Notes under the pieces: model-generated
What the model saw: only the letters and a program-made list of their open reading frames with translations
Database searches by the model: none
Told to the model about the DNA's origin: nothing
Shown: positions 21,050 to 31,942 of the stretch, in pieces
Position numbering within the stretch: the first letter of the stretch is position 1
How the letters are laid out: every line of letters starts with the position of its first letter
Assembly: GCA_024305745.1 (NCBI GenBank)
Contig: JAHRBS010000005.1
Location: forward strand, 1,612,001 to 1,676,000
Origin: Polyporus tsugae
Taxonomy: Eukaryota > Basidiomycota > Agaricomycetes > Polyporales > Polyporaceae
DNA length: 64,000 bases
Direction of reading: 5' to 3'
Translations under genes and position numbers: made by a program

Positions 21050-23390
21050 TATCAGCTGGTTGGCATCGATCCCTGTACCCAAGTACCGACGATCGGGAGA
21101 CATAGCCGCTGACAAAGCATGCTGCTTGTACTCGTCATTCCAAGGACGAGCATGAGAATTCAAATACACATAGGAGCCGAAAGGAGACAGAAAAGCACTT
21201 CTCAGCGCTCTATCCGCGACGCCGTCGTCCAACAATTTCCGGCATCGGAGGACAGAACACTGGCAAGGGACGAGTAAGAGCTCGCGCGCGCAGCGCACGG
21301 CTGAAGCCTAGGTAGCAACTCAAGCCATATGACCTCCGAATAAAAGAGTCCGTATTCGCGGATTATAACCCGACGCCGGCAATTGTGCTTTTTGTGAATG
21401 CTCTCGTCCCGAGTGCTTAACGGTGCGAATGCAACTCGCACGCCTGAACAGTGTTACCCTCGTTCAGACGTGCCGCTCGCATCAGTTTGGTGTGGTAAGA
21501 CTCACCCGTCATTGACTCATGCCAGACTCAAGCACACTCCGCCGGTGCAACCGATGTACGATCGATGCAGACAAAGAAAGATACAGATACCAACTACTGG
21601 TCTAGTTAATACTTTGGGAGGTGCGTTTAGTCAATATTCACGGTGATCGTGACTAGGTCAACGCACCGACGACGTTTACATCATCTCCGAATTCCAGCCC
21701 TTGGTGCACATTTCCTCCAACGCATAGACTTCATTTGCGTAATCTCCCGGCGAGTATGATTGGCATTGGGGTGATATCGGGGTACAGTATCCGACTGCGC
21801 ACTGTCCAAAGACGCGCGTACACCGCATGTTTGGATCGGCGTCGAATGACATTATGTTTCTGACGTGGCCGAGTGCAATCGCGGGAGTGTATTGACATCT
21901 AGTTATAAGCCAAGGGGATCGGACGCTTGAGCGGAACCAGTACGGCGAGCGCGATGGTGAGGCGGTTTGGCGATTAACCTTCGATTCACAGCGAAAGGGG
22001 CGCCGCGCACCGAGGGGACACCACGCGTACGGGTGCGAGAGGCCGAAAGCTGAAGACGAAAGGAGAAAAGTAATGACACGCCGTCTTCTTCTACGCTTGA
22101 CGCATGGTGGCAGCTAATAAGGGGGAGGACTATACGGCGTCGTCCATGGAGTTGAAGAAGCCGAGCATGCGACCGAGGTGCAAGGATAATCGACATGTCA
22201 GGAAAGAGGAAACGTGGTGGTATCAGCGGCGCCCCAAACATCGAGGGGCAGGATTTACTAACTGTGAGGTCGCGTCAACCTGACGCGCCAGAGCGGAGCT
22301 TGGGACTCGAGCCCGAGAGCTGGAACTTCCCGTCCCCAGATACCCAATGCCTATCGTGCTAGCAGATTGCACAACCCGTCCGCTATATGTGGTGTTTTCA
22401 GCTTAAAAGCGCGAGGAAGCAATAACCGACGTTATACGTACACTTTGACCACCCGAGAAGCCCCCCATGGCAAGGCGGGGCCTGTTCAGGACACCATCCA
22501 GCATATGATCCGCCCACCACCACTTCAGGGATACTTCAGTCGCATTCAGGGAAAGGACATAGACGTTCCATACAAAGGCGCGATGGAATTCGAGGGTGGA
22601 GCACGCCGCACTGGAAGGAGTTCATGAGAGGACCCGCGTGTGAGGACGACCACGTAGTTGTCCAGCACCAGGGAATTTGGCGAGGAGCAAAGTGGACTTG
22701 GAAGAGCGTGGAGAGCAGAGATGCGGCTGGAGGTAGGTTTAGCGCCGGAATGCCTCACCATAAGCGGGTGCTTGTGTTCGGAGTCGACTAAAGTCTAGTA
22801 GTAAGTATTCACATTGACTCATGAGCTTACTTACCAAATACTGCTGATAGTGACACCTCTACGACTGCACGGATAGTACTCGGTGAGTCAACTGTCAATT
22901 TGCCAGCCACATCATCCTCCTCATGAGATACGACTCCTATAACTTGAAAGCCATTATAGGGACTTGGATTAATATTCCAACTTGAACTTGCGACTACATG
23001 GGCGCGAAATAGCCAACATCACTGTTCTAGGGAACCTATAATTACAAGAGTGGCTGGACGGCTTCCCGGTACGTATGTTACACTTTCGTCAACCGTTATG
23101 GAGGCTGAAATTCTTTGACATCAACATGATTATCGTATGCATACCTCCCTCCGAACAACCTGATCGCTTAGAGATCATTTGGCGTTGAAGTAAGTGGACG
23201 TCACCGGGGACACGCGTACCGTGCGAGTAATGCCGCCGTCGCAGTAGCCTGCCGACTGTCCTCGTCCCCTAACCACGACAGTACCAGTACCCACATTCTC
23301 TCCGACGCAACGACGCATTACGAATTTTTCCCATAAGCAGCTGCCTGACGCTGGTCGGACCTTGGTGGGAGGATGCACCTCGATCGTGAC
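21050..23390. other. No gene recognised
   Basis: About 2.3 kb. The first 0.9 kb is the outer end of the right inverted-repeat arm. The remainder holds only short frames (for example 21903-22241 minus, 22367-22627 plus) without motifs, splicing support or copies elsewhere in the window. Confidence 0.45.
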
Positions 23391-23397
23391 GGCCGAC

Positions 23398-23404
23398 ATA
23401 TAAG
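23398..23404 (+). promoter_or_regulatory. TATA-like box of MDR oxidoreductase
   Basis: ATATAAG is 99 bp upstream of the start codon at 23497, followed by a pyrimidine-rich leader. Confidence 0.45.
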
Positions 23405-23496
23405 TACCTGAACGACCATATGGCCTCCAAACTGCATTGACAACCATTTCATATCCCTTATCCCACCTCGCTTGACCTCGCTTCCTTAACTGCACC

Positions 23497-24835
23497 ATGT
23501 CTACTCAGAAGGCCCTCATCCTCCCCGAGAAGCATGGCGAATGGAAGGTCGCCGAAGTACCCATCCCTTCGCCCGGCCCCAACGACGTTCTCGTCAAGGT
23601 CGTCGCGGCCGGGTTGAATCCCATCGACTGGAAGAACAAGGACTTCAACATACACCCCCCTGCTGTCTACCCCTCCATCTCCGGCGGCGAAGCCTCAGGC
23701 ACCGTTGAGAAAGTCGGCTCCGAAGTCGAGAACTTGGTAAAGGGCGATAAAATGTGCGTACCGCCTCTCTTCAGGCTCAACACCGAAATGGAACACTGAT
23801 GTTATCACAACTGTCCACTTGTGTGCACTTAGCCTGTTCCAAGGCAACTTTGGCAACGAGTGGGCGACCTTCCAGCAGTACACCATCGTCCCTGCGGACC
23901 TTACGGCGGAGGTGCGCCCCAGTGTGTGGTCCCCCGTTCAGCGAGCACGGCTTAACACACCAAGCACACCTCCCTCAGGTCCCAGAGAACATCTCTTTTG
24001 AACAAGCTGCGGCCGTCCCTCTCGCACTCGCGACCGTCACCACCAGCCTCTGGGTGCACCACCCCGACGCCCTCTCCGTCTCCTACCCCGCGCCTTGGGA
24101 GGAGGGCGGTGAGACCAAGCACGCGGGCAAGCCCGTCCTCATCCTCGGCGGCACGTCCACCGTCGGACAGTACGGTAAGCAACTCCGTCATTGGTGTTCT
24201 CCACACACGTCCACTGAGCCAGACCTCTCCGTATTGGCATACAGCGATCCAGGCGGCGCGGCTGAACAAGTTCTCGCCGATCATCACCACCGCGTCCCCG
24301 CACAACACCGTGCGCCTCACGGCCCTCGGCGCGACGCACATCCTCGACCGCGCGTTGTCCCTCGTCGCGCTCGCCGCGGAGATCGCCCGGGTCGCAGCAG
24401 GCGCGCCCATCGAGGTCGTGTACGACGCGATCGCGTACCCAGACACGCAGGCGCTCGGCTACGAGGTCCTCGCGCCGGGCGGTGCGCTCCTCACGACGCT
24501 CCCGCCGTCTGTCCCCGCGGACAAGCAAACGGCGGACAAGAGGATCATCAACGTGTTCGGGAGCGTGCACACGCCTGCGAACAGGGCTTTCGGTGTGGAG
24601 CTGTTCAGCAGGTTGACGGAGCTGCTGAGGACGGGCGCGCTCGTGGTATGTCTATGCCCTTCTTTGTGTCGTTCGTCGGAGAGGGCAGTGGCTGACTGGG
24701 TTATTGTCGATGCAGCCGAACGAGGTCGAGGTTCTGCCGGGTGGCCTCGCAGGCATCCCCGAGGGCCTGGAGAGGCTGAAGCAGAACAAGGTCAATGGGA
24801 AGAAGCTCGTCGCCCGTCCGCAGGAGACCGCGTGA
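23497..24835 (+). CDS. Zinc-type alcohol dehydrogenase-like (MDR) oxidoreductase
   Basis: Five exons (23497-23753, 23833-23911, 23979-24174, 24245-24645, 24716-24835) join in phase to give 350 aa. The N-terminal GroES-like fold shows VLVKVVAAGLNPIDWK and SGGEASGTVEKVG. The NAD(P)-binding region shows PVLILGGTSTVGQYAIQAARL, then VVYDAIAYPDTQ. The catalytic-zinc Cys and His are not evident, which fits the zinc-free enoyl/quinone reductase branch of medium-chain dehydrogenases; many fungal members are annotated as trans-enoyl reductase-like. The substrate cannot be told. It lies alone between the inverted duplication and block copy 2, with no biosynthetic partner nearby. Confidence 0.9.
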
Positions 24836-25152
24836 CTGCATTGCGACTAGCCGGGGGGATTGCTAAATATCGAGTAGTCGACGTGAACTTCACGAGACGT
24901 ATACGGCCGAGTCAGGGGGATAAGCGGCGCTGAGGATCGCAAATCAAATCTGTTTTCTAGTCTGCATATTAGAGGGAAGGGCGCGTTCGAACAGACGCCA
25001 CCGAGGAGGGAGCAAGTAAGTAGGAGCTTCGAATACTCAGGCTACTTAGTAGTATGTCACAGTAGGTGAGACCGTTATGTGACGGGTTGACAGTCACGCA
25101 CATCTAGTCAAGGTTGGTCGGCGGGCCGCGGTATTTTGTGCTCTCAACCACC

Positions 25153-26232
25153 ATGGCGATCTTGTCGACCGGCCGCGAGGGATCGCAGGAGCCTACTACT
25201 CCCGCTCCAATCGGCGCGGGCAGCTTCGCCACCGTTTTCGCCTCTCCCGGACGCCCCATCGCCATCAAGGTCGCTCACGCGCCAGACCACGCCGCGCAAG
25301 TCGAATGGGAATTCACCAGTCTCCAAGCTTTGCACGCCGCAACTCAGGATGACCTCGATGCGCTCTTCGTGGTGCCCCGCCCGCTCGCGTACTATGACCC
25401 GCAGACCCAGAAGCTCCTCTTCCCCCCAACTAACGCTGGTACAACCCGAAGGCGCCGTGCGCCTCATGCGCGCCCCTTCAACCCCGAGTTCTTCGCCGAC
25501 TTGCCTCCAAGACCATGCTATGTAATGGACCGCGTCGCCCCCCTCCCGCCGCACGTCGCCCAGCAGATTCGCGCGCACTTCTACCCTACCCGCGCGGTCA
25601 GCAGCTCGAATAGCGTGCCGCTCCCGCTCCCGCTCATGTGTCGCCTCTACTTCGGCAAGGAGCTGCGCCTGTCGGTGTTCGTCAACCCGGTCAACTTCCC
25701 CCTCGATGCGGCACGGTACGACCTGCTCCAGGACGGGGACGACGACACCCCGCCGAAAGACGAGGTCGCGGCGGGGATGGGCGAGATGCTCGCACTGATC
25801 CACTGGCATGCAGGATACGACGCGCGCGACGTCGAGTTCGTCATGGCGGGTGCTCCCGACTCTGCGGCGGTGCGCTTGTATGTCATCGACTTCAACCAGG
25901 TGCGTGGGACGTCGCGTAGTGATTGTCATTCCCTTGGTTGTGGTGTGCTCGTCGGGACGCAAGGACCGTCGCTGAAAGATTCCGGTTGGTACTAGATGCG
26001 AGAGTTCGACAGGGACAAGGGCGACGTGTCCGACCTCGTCGATGCGTTCTTCGCCAACGACCCGTACTATCCGCGGCCGGTCCCGGGTGACGCGCTGTAC
26101 GACAGCTTCAAGCAGGGCTACATCGGTGCATGTCCATCGGAGAGCCGGGAGCGCGCCGCACTGTTCTTGCAGGCGATTCAGGCGCGTCAGGCGGAGAGAA
26201 ATACTACTGTGAGTGCAGCTGCCAGTGTCTAG
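25153..26232 (+). CDS. DUF3669-family protein (intact copy)
   Basis: Two exons (25153-25899, 25996-26232) give 327 aa. Segments typical of DUF3669 proteins are PRPCYVMDRVAPLP, the FPLDAARYDLLQ region, HWHAGYDARDVEFVMAG and LYVIDFNQ at the splice junction. A C-terminal helix follows (SRERAALFLQAIQARQAER). The N-terminal GAGSFATVF and IAIKV resemble a kinase glycine loop and its lysine strand, and IDFNQ sits where a DFG motif would be. A kinase-like fold is inference; activity is doubtful. The start chosen is the ATG of MAILSTGREG, since degraded copies keep homology from there. This is the only unbroken DUF3669 among six copies. Convergent with DUF6533. Confidence 0.8.
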
Positions 26233-26476
26233 CCTTGGTGTGCACCGCAACGATCAAGTTTGGAGACCAATTATCGTAGGTATCATATATACATGTAGTA
26301 CAAGCGGAGACGGAAACCAATGTCATAATAAATACGTGCCAAGAAAGTGTCGAAAGGAAACAAGCTTGAGGAACCTACACGGACCAACGACTCAGAGGGA
26401 GATTACGGTGCTGAGTCGGCACCTATCATCACTGGCGGTCAGTTAATAGCTGCGAACTGCTAGCCCATTTGAGTGC

Positions 26477-28260
26477 CTACCCACCAACTTCCAACTTGTC
26501 GGAAGGTTGCTCAGGAGCCGGACTCTTGGAGGATGGCATCGTACGAGTCAGTGCCACCACGTCCATTTCTTGCCATTCCGCTCCGTTGTCGTTGATTGCA
26601 TTAGGATCCGTCCCGGACTGGGCCGAACCAACGTGAACGGGGTGAGCAAAGGACGCGATGGAGGCCGGGAGGGAGTCGCTAGGCTGCGCTGCGAACTGGA
26701 GAACGTCCCTCGAGGCCGTGTCTTGAAGTCGAGAACCCGTCTCGGAATACGTCACGGACGTGGGGCTGCTGTCGAATTGGCGAAGCTGGAGGATGAAGCG
26801 ACACACGAGAATCGATGTTATGCTGTGAGCAGAACTGCTTGTCAAGAACTTCGTAGGGGCTACCAAGGGCGGCGGAGTGGACTCACGGATCGTAGAATGC
26901 TTCCAGGAAGACCAGCACATCCGCAATCCGAACTGGAATCTGAAGCAATGTATGAGCATACATGGTGATGTATGTGATCTGCAGTTGGAGGACGTACTGA
27001 TGTCGTGTCGACGATGATCTCGAGGATGTACAAGGTCGCAAGAAATCTGCAATGTTTGCGATGAGCCCCGGGAACCAAAGTGTCGCAAGGAGTCAAGCGC
27101 ACAGGAAATAGAGGCTTCCTAGTTAAACATCACGTCAGCCAGGAATGCGACAGTTCATGGGACATCTCACCGTTGTAGATGAGGAGAGAACTGATGGTTT
27201 GTCCAAATTTGATGCCTGTGCAGATGCGATACGACTGGTAGCTGTACCACCAGGTGATGCCGACGACAAGCAGCTCTGCCGTAAGTTGCGATCCCCGCCA
27301 AACAACATTACCTATAAGCGATAGAAGTGAGTGCCACGGAAAGATGCATGGATATTCTACACACCACTGGAAAGGGCAATTGTCAGACTGTTAGTGTTGT
27401 CAACCAGAATGCTGGCTGTTGAACACACCTGAGAGCGAGCGTCGGAGATAGCGAGGTCGATAAGCTGCAATTGAAGGGACTGGGAAGATTCTCTGAAGCT
27501 TGGTAGAAGGATTGAAGCTGTCCCGGAAAATGGTTTACCAATCCCAACCAGGAGCGACATCAGAGCCTAGAGACTCACGAGGTTCATTACGATTGATGGT
27601 AATGCCAAAAGGATGATTACCGCCGTCAACCATTTGTTCCTGTTTGACAGGGCATATGCACGCAGGGCAGAGAAGGCTGGAACACCAGTTCAGTTCAGAA
27701 TCTGAGTGTTTCGGGGAGAATCTTGAATGCACCGCTGAACGCAATTGTGCCCAGTATCTGGAAGGCGGTCTGGGTTGATGTATTTGCCTTACAGCTATTG
27801 CGGGGGAGTGGATGTGAGCATAGATGGATATCCACCCATTCAACAACCACTAGCTACCTCTGCATACACAATGATGAGTCTGTTGGAAGGAAGAATGGTA
27901 GCAACATTGCGTACTAGGTCTGACATCGGATAGTTTGTCGCAACAGCCAGGAGATTCGTTACGAGCAATGCATAGCGGCTGAGGGCATACACCAGCGCCG
28001 AGCTGATGACTTTCGAGTGCCAGCCCCATATGAATCTGACCTCCTGGCCAAGGCACAGGAACCAGTCATAGATGAGAATTGCTAGCGCACCAGGTTAGAA
28101 TCGGACAATTGGGCGAATATTGTGTGGGACAGCACCACAAGCAGCGTAAGTGCAGTATACTTCTGTGTACCTATCATTCAAACGACGATGTTAGAACTCA
28201 CACAACTGGTGTTCAATGCTGCTAGACTTACAGATTTGATATCTGCTGAGCCGCGGACAT
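26477..28260 (-). CDS. DUF6533-family multi-pass membrane protein, copy 2
   Basis: Starts MSAAQQISNL. The DUF6533 core is AILIYDWFLCLGQEVRFIWG. Then come LVYALSRYALLV, a VEWVDIHLCSHPLPRNSC loop, AFSALRAYALSNRNKWLTAV, ELLVVGITWWYSYQSYR, GSLYFLFLATLYILEII and ITSILVCRFILQLRQF. The terminal tail ends EQPSDKLEVGG and stops. I could thread all introns without a stop or frameshift. The conserved tryptophan codon that is TGA in copies 4 and 5 is TGG here. The acidic tail (NDNGAEWQEMDV) suggests a cytoplasmic C-terminus. Function unknown; a plasma-membrane sensor or receptor-like role is only suggested by the fold. Confidence 0.78.
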
Positions 28261-28867
28261 TTTGTCAAGGGTAGATATGGATGAGAACTGTTAAGACCGG
28301 GGGCGGGATTGGATCTCTGTGAGGTAGTGCCATGGTAACACATTTATATGTTGCATCCATTCGCCCGAACAGGCGCTGCCACTGTGATGTCCATAAACTT
28401 TATCTTCTTCGACCTATTTCCGTGAACCCAGGATACACGATCTGTCAACAAAAAACCGCACTCGCCGCATATAGAAGCCAACCTACTCACATGTGATGTC
28501 ATCTCGACACTGCCCTCCCCATGTTTCCGGACCCTGGATCCTGTGTTACTCCGGGAGCGCAATCCATCGCAAAACTTGAAGCGTCCATACAAGTATTCTC
28601 CTGACAACTCGAACAATCATGTCTGAATGCCTAGTCGACCTGGGGAACGCGGGAGATGAGGTAGGTCAAATGGAACCGGTGGGTCGACGTCTGTGAGGGA
28701 CAACGACGCGGACCTGGCTCTCCGCCCTGACAGAGTCATTGACTCGGCGATGGCGAACAGAGGGAGAGCTGCGCTTCCCGCTGGCTGTCAGATATATGTA
28801 AGCTGAGCCCACTATTACACGCGTCTTGAAGGGCCTTCTACTGTGGAGCTGTGAGGCTGTGGAGTGT

Positions 28868-29290
28868 CAAAGACGGATGACAGTTTGGCGTGGTGGCGGT
28901 CTGCCGCACCATCGGAGGTGAATCTGCGAGCGCATCCCAGGAAGATTAAGCGGCGGTCTGTCGCGATGATAGTCTATAAAGAGTAAGCTGCAGCCGATAA
29001 TGAGGCCTGAAGTTCAGGACTCACTGAGATCATGGCCGCGACAAAGCCGCAACAGGTGGTCGCAGTCACGGTTTGGAAGGCACTGGAAACAGATGCACGT
29101 TTGCGGAGACAGCAGACGCACTGGTCTATGCCAGCCCGATCCTGCAGGTACTGCCGGTAGGGAAGGTATAGCCCATTCCTTTCCAGGCGGCCGCAACCAG
29201 ACGTTAGATACATGGTCAGTATGCCTGAGCCCGATGTGCCATGAGAAAGGCAAACTAAGAGCGTGAGCGTCATATAGCACAGCCTGCACA
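28868..29290 (+). pseudogene. Small conserved unknown gene, damaged copy 2
   Basis: Exon 1 keeps ATGACAGT but lacks the TAPEARG part. Exon 2 retains the acceptor and the KPQQVVAVTVWKALE segment (about 29038-29085), then frameshifts and stops. Compare the open versions at 13755-14238 and 60588-61053. Confidence 0.45.
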
Positions 29291-29382
29291 GCAGTAGCAA
29301 CGTACCAGCAAAGCGGATGTTCCCGTACCATCATACCATACAAGACCCAAGCACTCCAATTTCCACTGATCCTACTCCCATT

Positions 29383-30905
29383 CATCTCAATGTCGCCATC
29401 CGCGTCCGGACCGCCGACCACCGCCCCGCTGCCCAAATCCTCGGAGTCCGCGAGGAGCGCCTCCGCCGCCATGCGAATCGACGCAATCTTGCCGCGCATG
29501 ACCTTGATCGCCTCCGACAGAAGCGACTCGGGCGCGTACGGCCCCTCGCTCTCCACGCTGACTGTATCCGTGCCTCGTCAGTAAACGGCTCGCCGGAAAA
29601 GATTGGGGATGAGGGCGAGGAGGACGCACAGATCAACTAGTCGCGGATGCGCATGAGCTCGACGCACCCGGCGAACTCCTTATGTCAGAGCACCTCGTAC
29701 GACATCGTCTCCCTACAAAAATTGCATTCGTCAATCAAAACCTCCCCATACACACCGACACAAACAACACCCGGACTGAAGCACTTCGCAAACTTCTCCC
29801 CGTGCTCACGCGGGACGAGTTTGGACGGGTTCAAGACGACGAGCGGGTGGGTATGAATTCAAGATACGTGGGCTGCATCGGACGGACGTGCCTACGGCAC
29901 CCCACTTCGCGTGCTCCTTCCCGAGTCCTCGAGCGCATGCATCTCGATCTCGGCGATCTGTTCTGGGGCCAGCTTCACGAGGACGATGGCCTTGTTCGTC
30001 GCCGCTGGCAGATTCGCGGCAAGGACGGTCACCTGCTCGCCCTGGGGCTCCTAGACGAGGTCTCCGGTCGTCACAACTTGAAAGATGATCTGGGAACTGT
30101 CGTTTGGCCCCTTTTTTGCACACTCGCACTTGATGTTGAGCCTTTTAGGGACGAGATCAGAAGGCGACGTAATACGTGAGGAGAGGAAGGGACGTACCTG
30201 AATACGAGCACGTTCCGGTCCGTGGCTATTCCTCCTGGGGACTCGCTTGGTTGGGGGGTCAACGTTTAAAGGGCCGAGACCTAAACGGTGCGAGAGGGTT
30301 TTCATTGTGTATTACGGAGGTATTGTTGAACACAGAAATGTCGCCTATTTCGATTGTAGGGGCATAGGTGGTGGTCAGCAACATCGTAAGCGTAGGGCAA
30401 GGTGCCTTCGGGTAGGACGGGAGAAGCATCATGCAGCTCGACGCCCGAGCAAAACCCTGCGCGTAGCTCCAGGGTCATCCTTCCTTCCATCATCCGGCAC
30501 TTCCTCCCCAGCTCTACGTCCTCGTTGCGAGGAGAACGGGCTATAGAACTGAACGGACTCACCTCAGCAATCAATATCCGACAGAACGGAACACGTTCGC
30601 AATCGAGGCATCCACTCCGACCAAGTCAAACTCGACGGAGCGTTGTGAGAATATCTTCACCGACACTCTCTCGGAGTCTCAAGTTCTAGGAAAGAGAGCC
30701 CGGTCAGAAACCAACTCGCAGTGAGCGTGCTGCAAGGGCGTACCTCCTTGAATTTTGCGAGGCTCCAGCTGTGGACCTGATCAGGGTAGTATTTGGGGAA
30801 TTCGGTGTTGGAGACATCCGAGACATCTCGGTGCACGCCAACACGGCGTCGGGAGTTGACGTTGAACGTAGAAGACGGAGGCTGCGAGGTGGGAACTCGG
30901 AGGAG
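29383..30905 (-). pseudogene. RPC40: RPC40 pseudogene, copy 2
   Basis: Unlike copies 1, 4 and 5, this copy retains a version of the true first exon ([10 protein letters not shown] near 30750-30770), but the ATG is lost. Exon 2 has an 8-bp insertion near its start and a 5-bp insertion within FRRILIAE; both shift the frame. Exon 3 frameshifts in the HRLGLIPLN region (about 30245-30300). The C-terminal exons are readable (ESEGPYAPESLLSEAIKVMR). The stop is lost: the final MNGE-stop has become MNGSR and runs on. Confidence 0.85.
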
Positions 30906-30949
30906 TACTTATCGAGCCGAAGAGATAGTACTAGCGCTGCTCCCGTCAA

Positions 30950-31860
30950 GCTACCCGTGACGGAAGGTCAACATTGTGTGACGGATCAGTCACACAAATC
31001 CCGCGCTGCTTGGTTGACGGCCACCTTGAAGCTTGCATGCATTCTCAACGTCAACCACCGTCACCGTGGCAATCACTGCGTGAAGGGGATACCTTGTTCA
31101 GCCCGTCCGACATGAGGTCGCTCAAGGGTTGTTCAGGGTGTACGACATTGATTCGCGAGGGCCTGGAGGGGGTTACCTCGCCGATGGTGGTTCTGGGTAT
31201 AGCTAGGTGACATTGTGCAGGGAGTCGCGATGCATGCTCGTTCCGGGTTGTTCAGGGCTGGACGAGGTCAGGTCGCACATGCAAGCCACTGCGAACGAGG
31301 TACCTGGCAGCCGAGTGCTGCGGCACTACAGGCGAGATTTTGAGTTGAGATACAATCGTAAATTTTGACCTGAATAGTCCGACAGTAGGATTTGGGTATC
31401 CTAATACAGGAAATCCCGCTCTCGGGTAATTGAGCTACGCTGCCTCACCGCCCCGTCTTTTTGCTTTCGCTCCGTGGCCGCGGCGCCGGCCTCCCGCCTC
31501 TGAACCTCTCACATCCTGTATTCAACTGACATGATTATTCCTGAGCTACCTGCGTCAAGAAGGAATGAATGAATATCATTGTGTGCAACAACAAGATACC
31601 GCTGACAGGTTGGCACACACCTCATAGTCAACCAAGCCGAACATTGGCGGTCTGTTACGCGTGGCGCGTAAAAGAACAACATTACGTCGCGATCAGCTGC
31701 AATAATTTTTAGAGGTTACATACGGGGGACGCGCTGTCGCGTCTGAGGAACGGGATATTGCATGCACCGAAGGGTCTTGGAGGAGTCGACTTGAAAATCT
31801 TGGAGCCCTGAACGTCCTGAGTGCACCGAGTCTGAGTCGAGATCACTAATCGACTGAGCA
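30950..31860. other. No gene recognised; short TTGTTCAGGG motifs
   Basis: Unique DNA between block copy 2 and the coiled-coil gene. It has no open frame with support. The motif GGTTGTTCAGGG occurs near 31125 and 31246 and returns, inverted, at 34268 and, in variant form, at 34387 beyond the gene. Confidence 0.4.
31247..31270 (+). repeat. Direct repeat, left copy, flanking the coiled-coil gene
   Basis: GTTGTTCAGGGCTGGACGAG and following bases recur in the same orientation at 34387-34410 with about three differences over 24 bp. The two enclose the 31943-33989 gene, 3.1 kb apart. They may be mobile-element debris or a short regulatory repeat. Confidence 0.35.
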
Positions 31861-31868
31861 TATGACAC

Positions 31869-31875
31869 TATAAAT
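31869..31875 (+). promoter_or_regulatory. TATA box of coiled-coil gene
   Basis: TATAAAT lies 74 bp upstream of the candidate start at 31943. Confidence 0.5.
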
Positions 31876-31942
31876 CCCTGAGGCACCGTTGAGCATTTTT
31901 CGTCAAAGCTTTAGACCATTCTGCTCACACGCCATTGCTGCC

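Larger units (their letters stand above)
19291..21926. repeat. Right arm of large inverted duplication
   Basis: Reverse-complement match to 1-2781, including NmrA coding sequence, introns, TATA box and upstream flank. The arm end near 19291 lies inside MYND coding sequence, so the left arm lost or replaced what followed. Confidence 0.9.
25115..30910 (-). repeat. RPC40-DUF6533-DUF3669 block, copy 2 (inverted)
   Basis: Same gene content and relative orientation as the other blocks, reversed: DUF3669 (+), DUF6533 (-), small gene remnant (+), RPC40 pseudogene (-). This copy has the only intact DUF3669 gene. Similarity to copy 3 stops at about 30910, upstream of RPC40 exon 1. Confidence 0.85.

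Noticed and set aside
1..21926. Assembly artefact as full explanation of the inverted repeat
   Set aside because: Arms differ by many substitutions, indels and separate rearrangements (nested repeat, block insertion, different truncations), so simple haplotype mis-joining is unlikely, though not excluded without reads.
23952..24570. Minus-strand frames of 140-164 codons
   Set aside because: Antisense of the MDR oxidoreductase exons 3-4; GC-rich coding shadow.
25144..26250. 368-codon minus-strand open frame
   Set aside because: It is the antisense shadow of the DUF3669 gene at 25153-26232: biased composition (Arg/Val/Asp-rich), no motif, and the plus-strand gene has homologues in every block.
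31395..31470. tRNA-like stretch on the minus strand (GTAGCTCAATTA, GAGAGCGGGA)
   Set aside because: D-arm resemblance only; no acceptable 5-bp anticodon stem with 7-base loop, no matching acceptor stem, and no proper T-arm.
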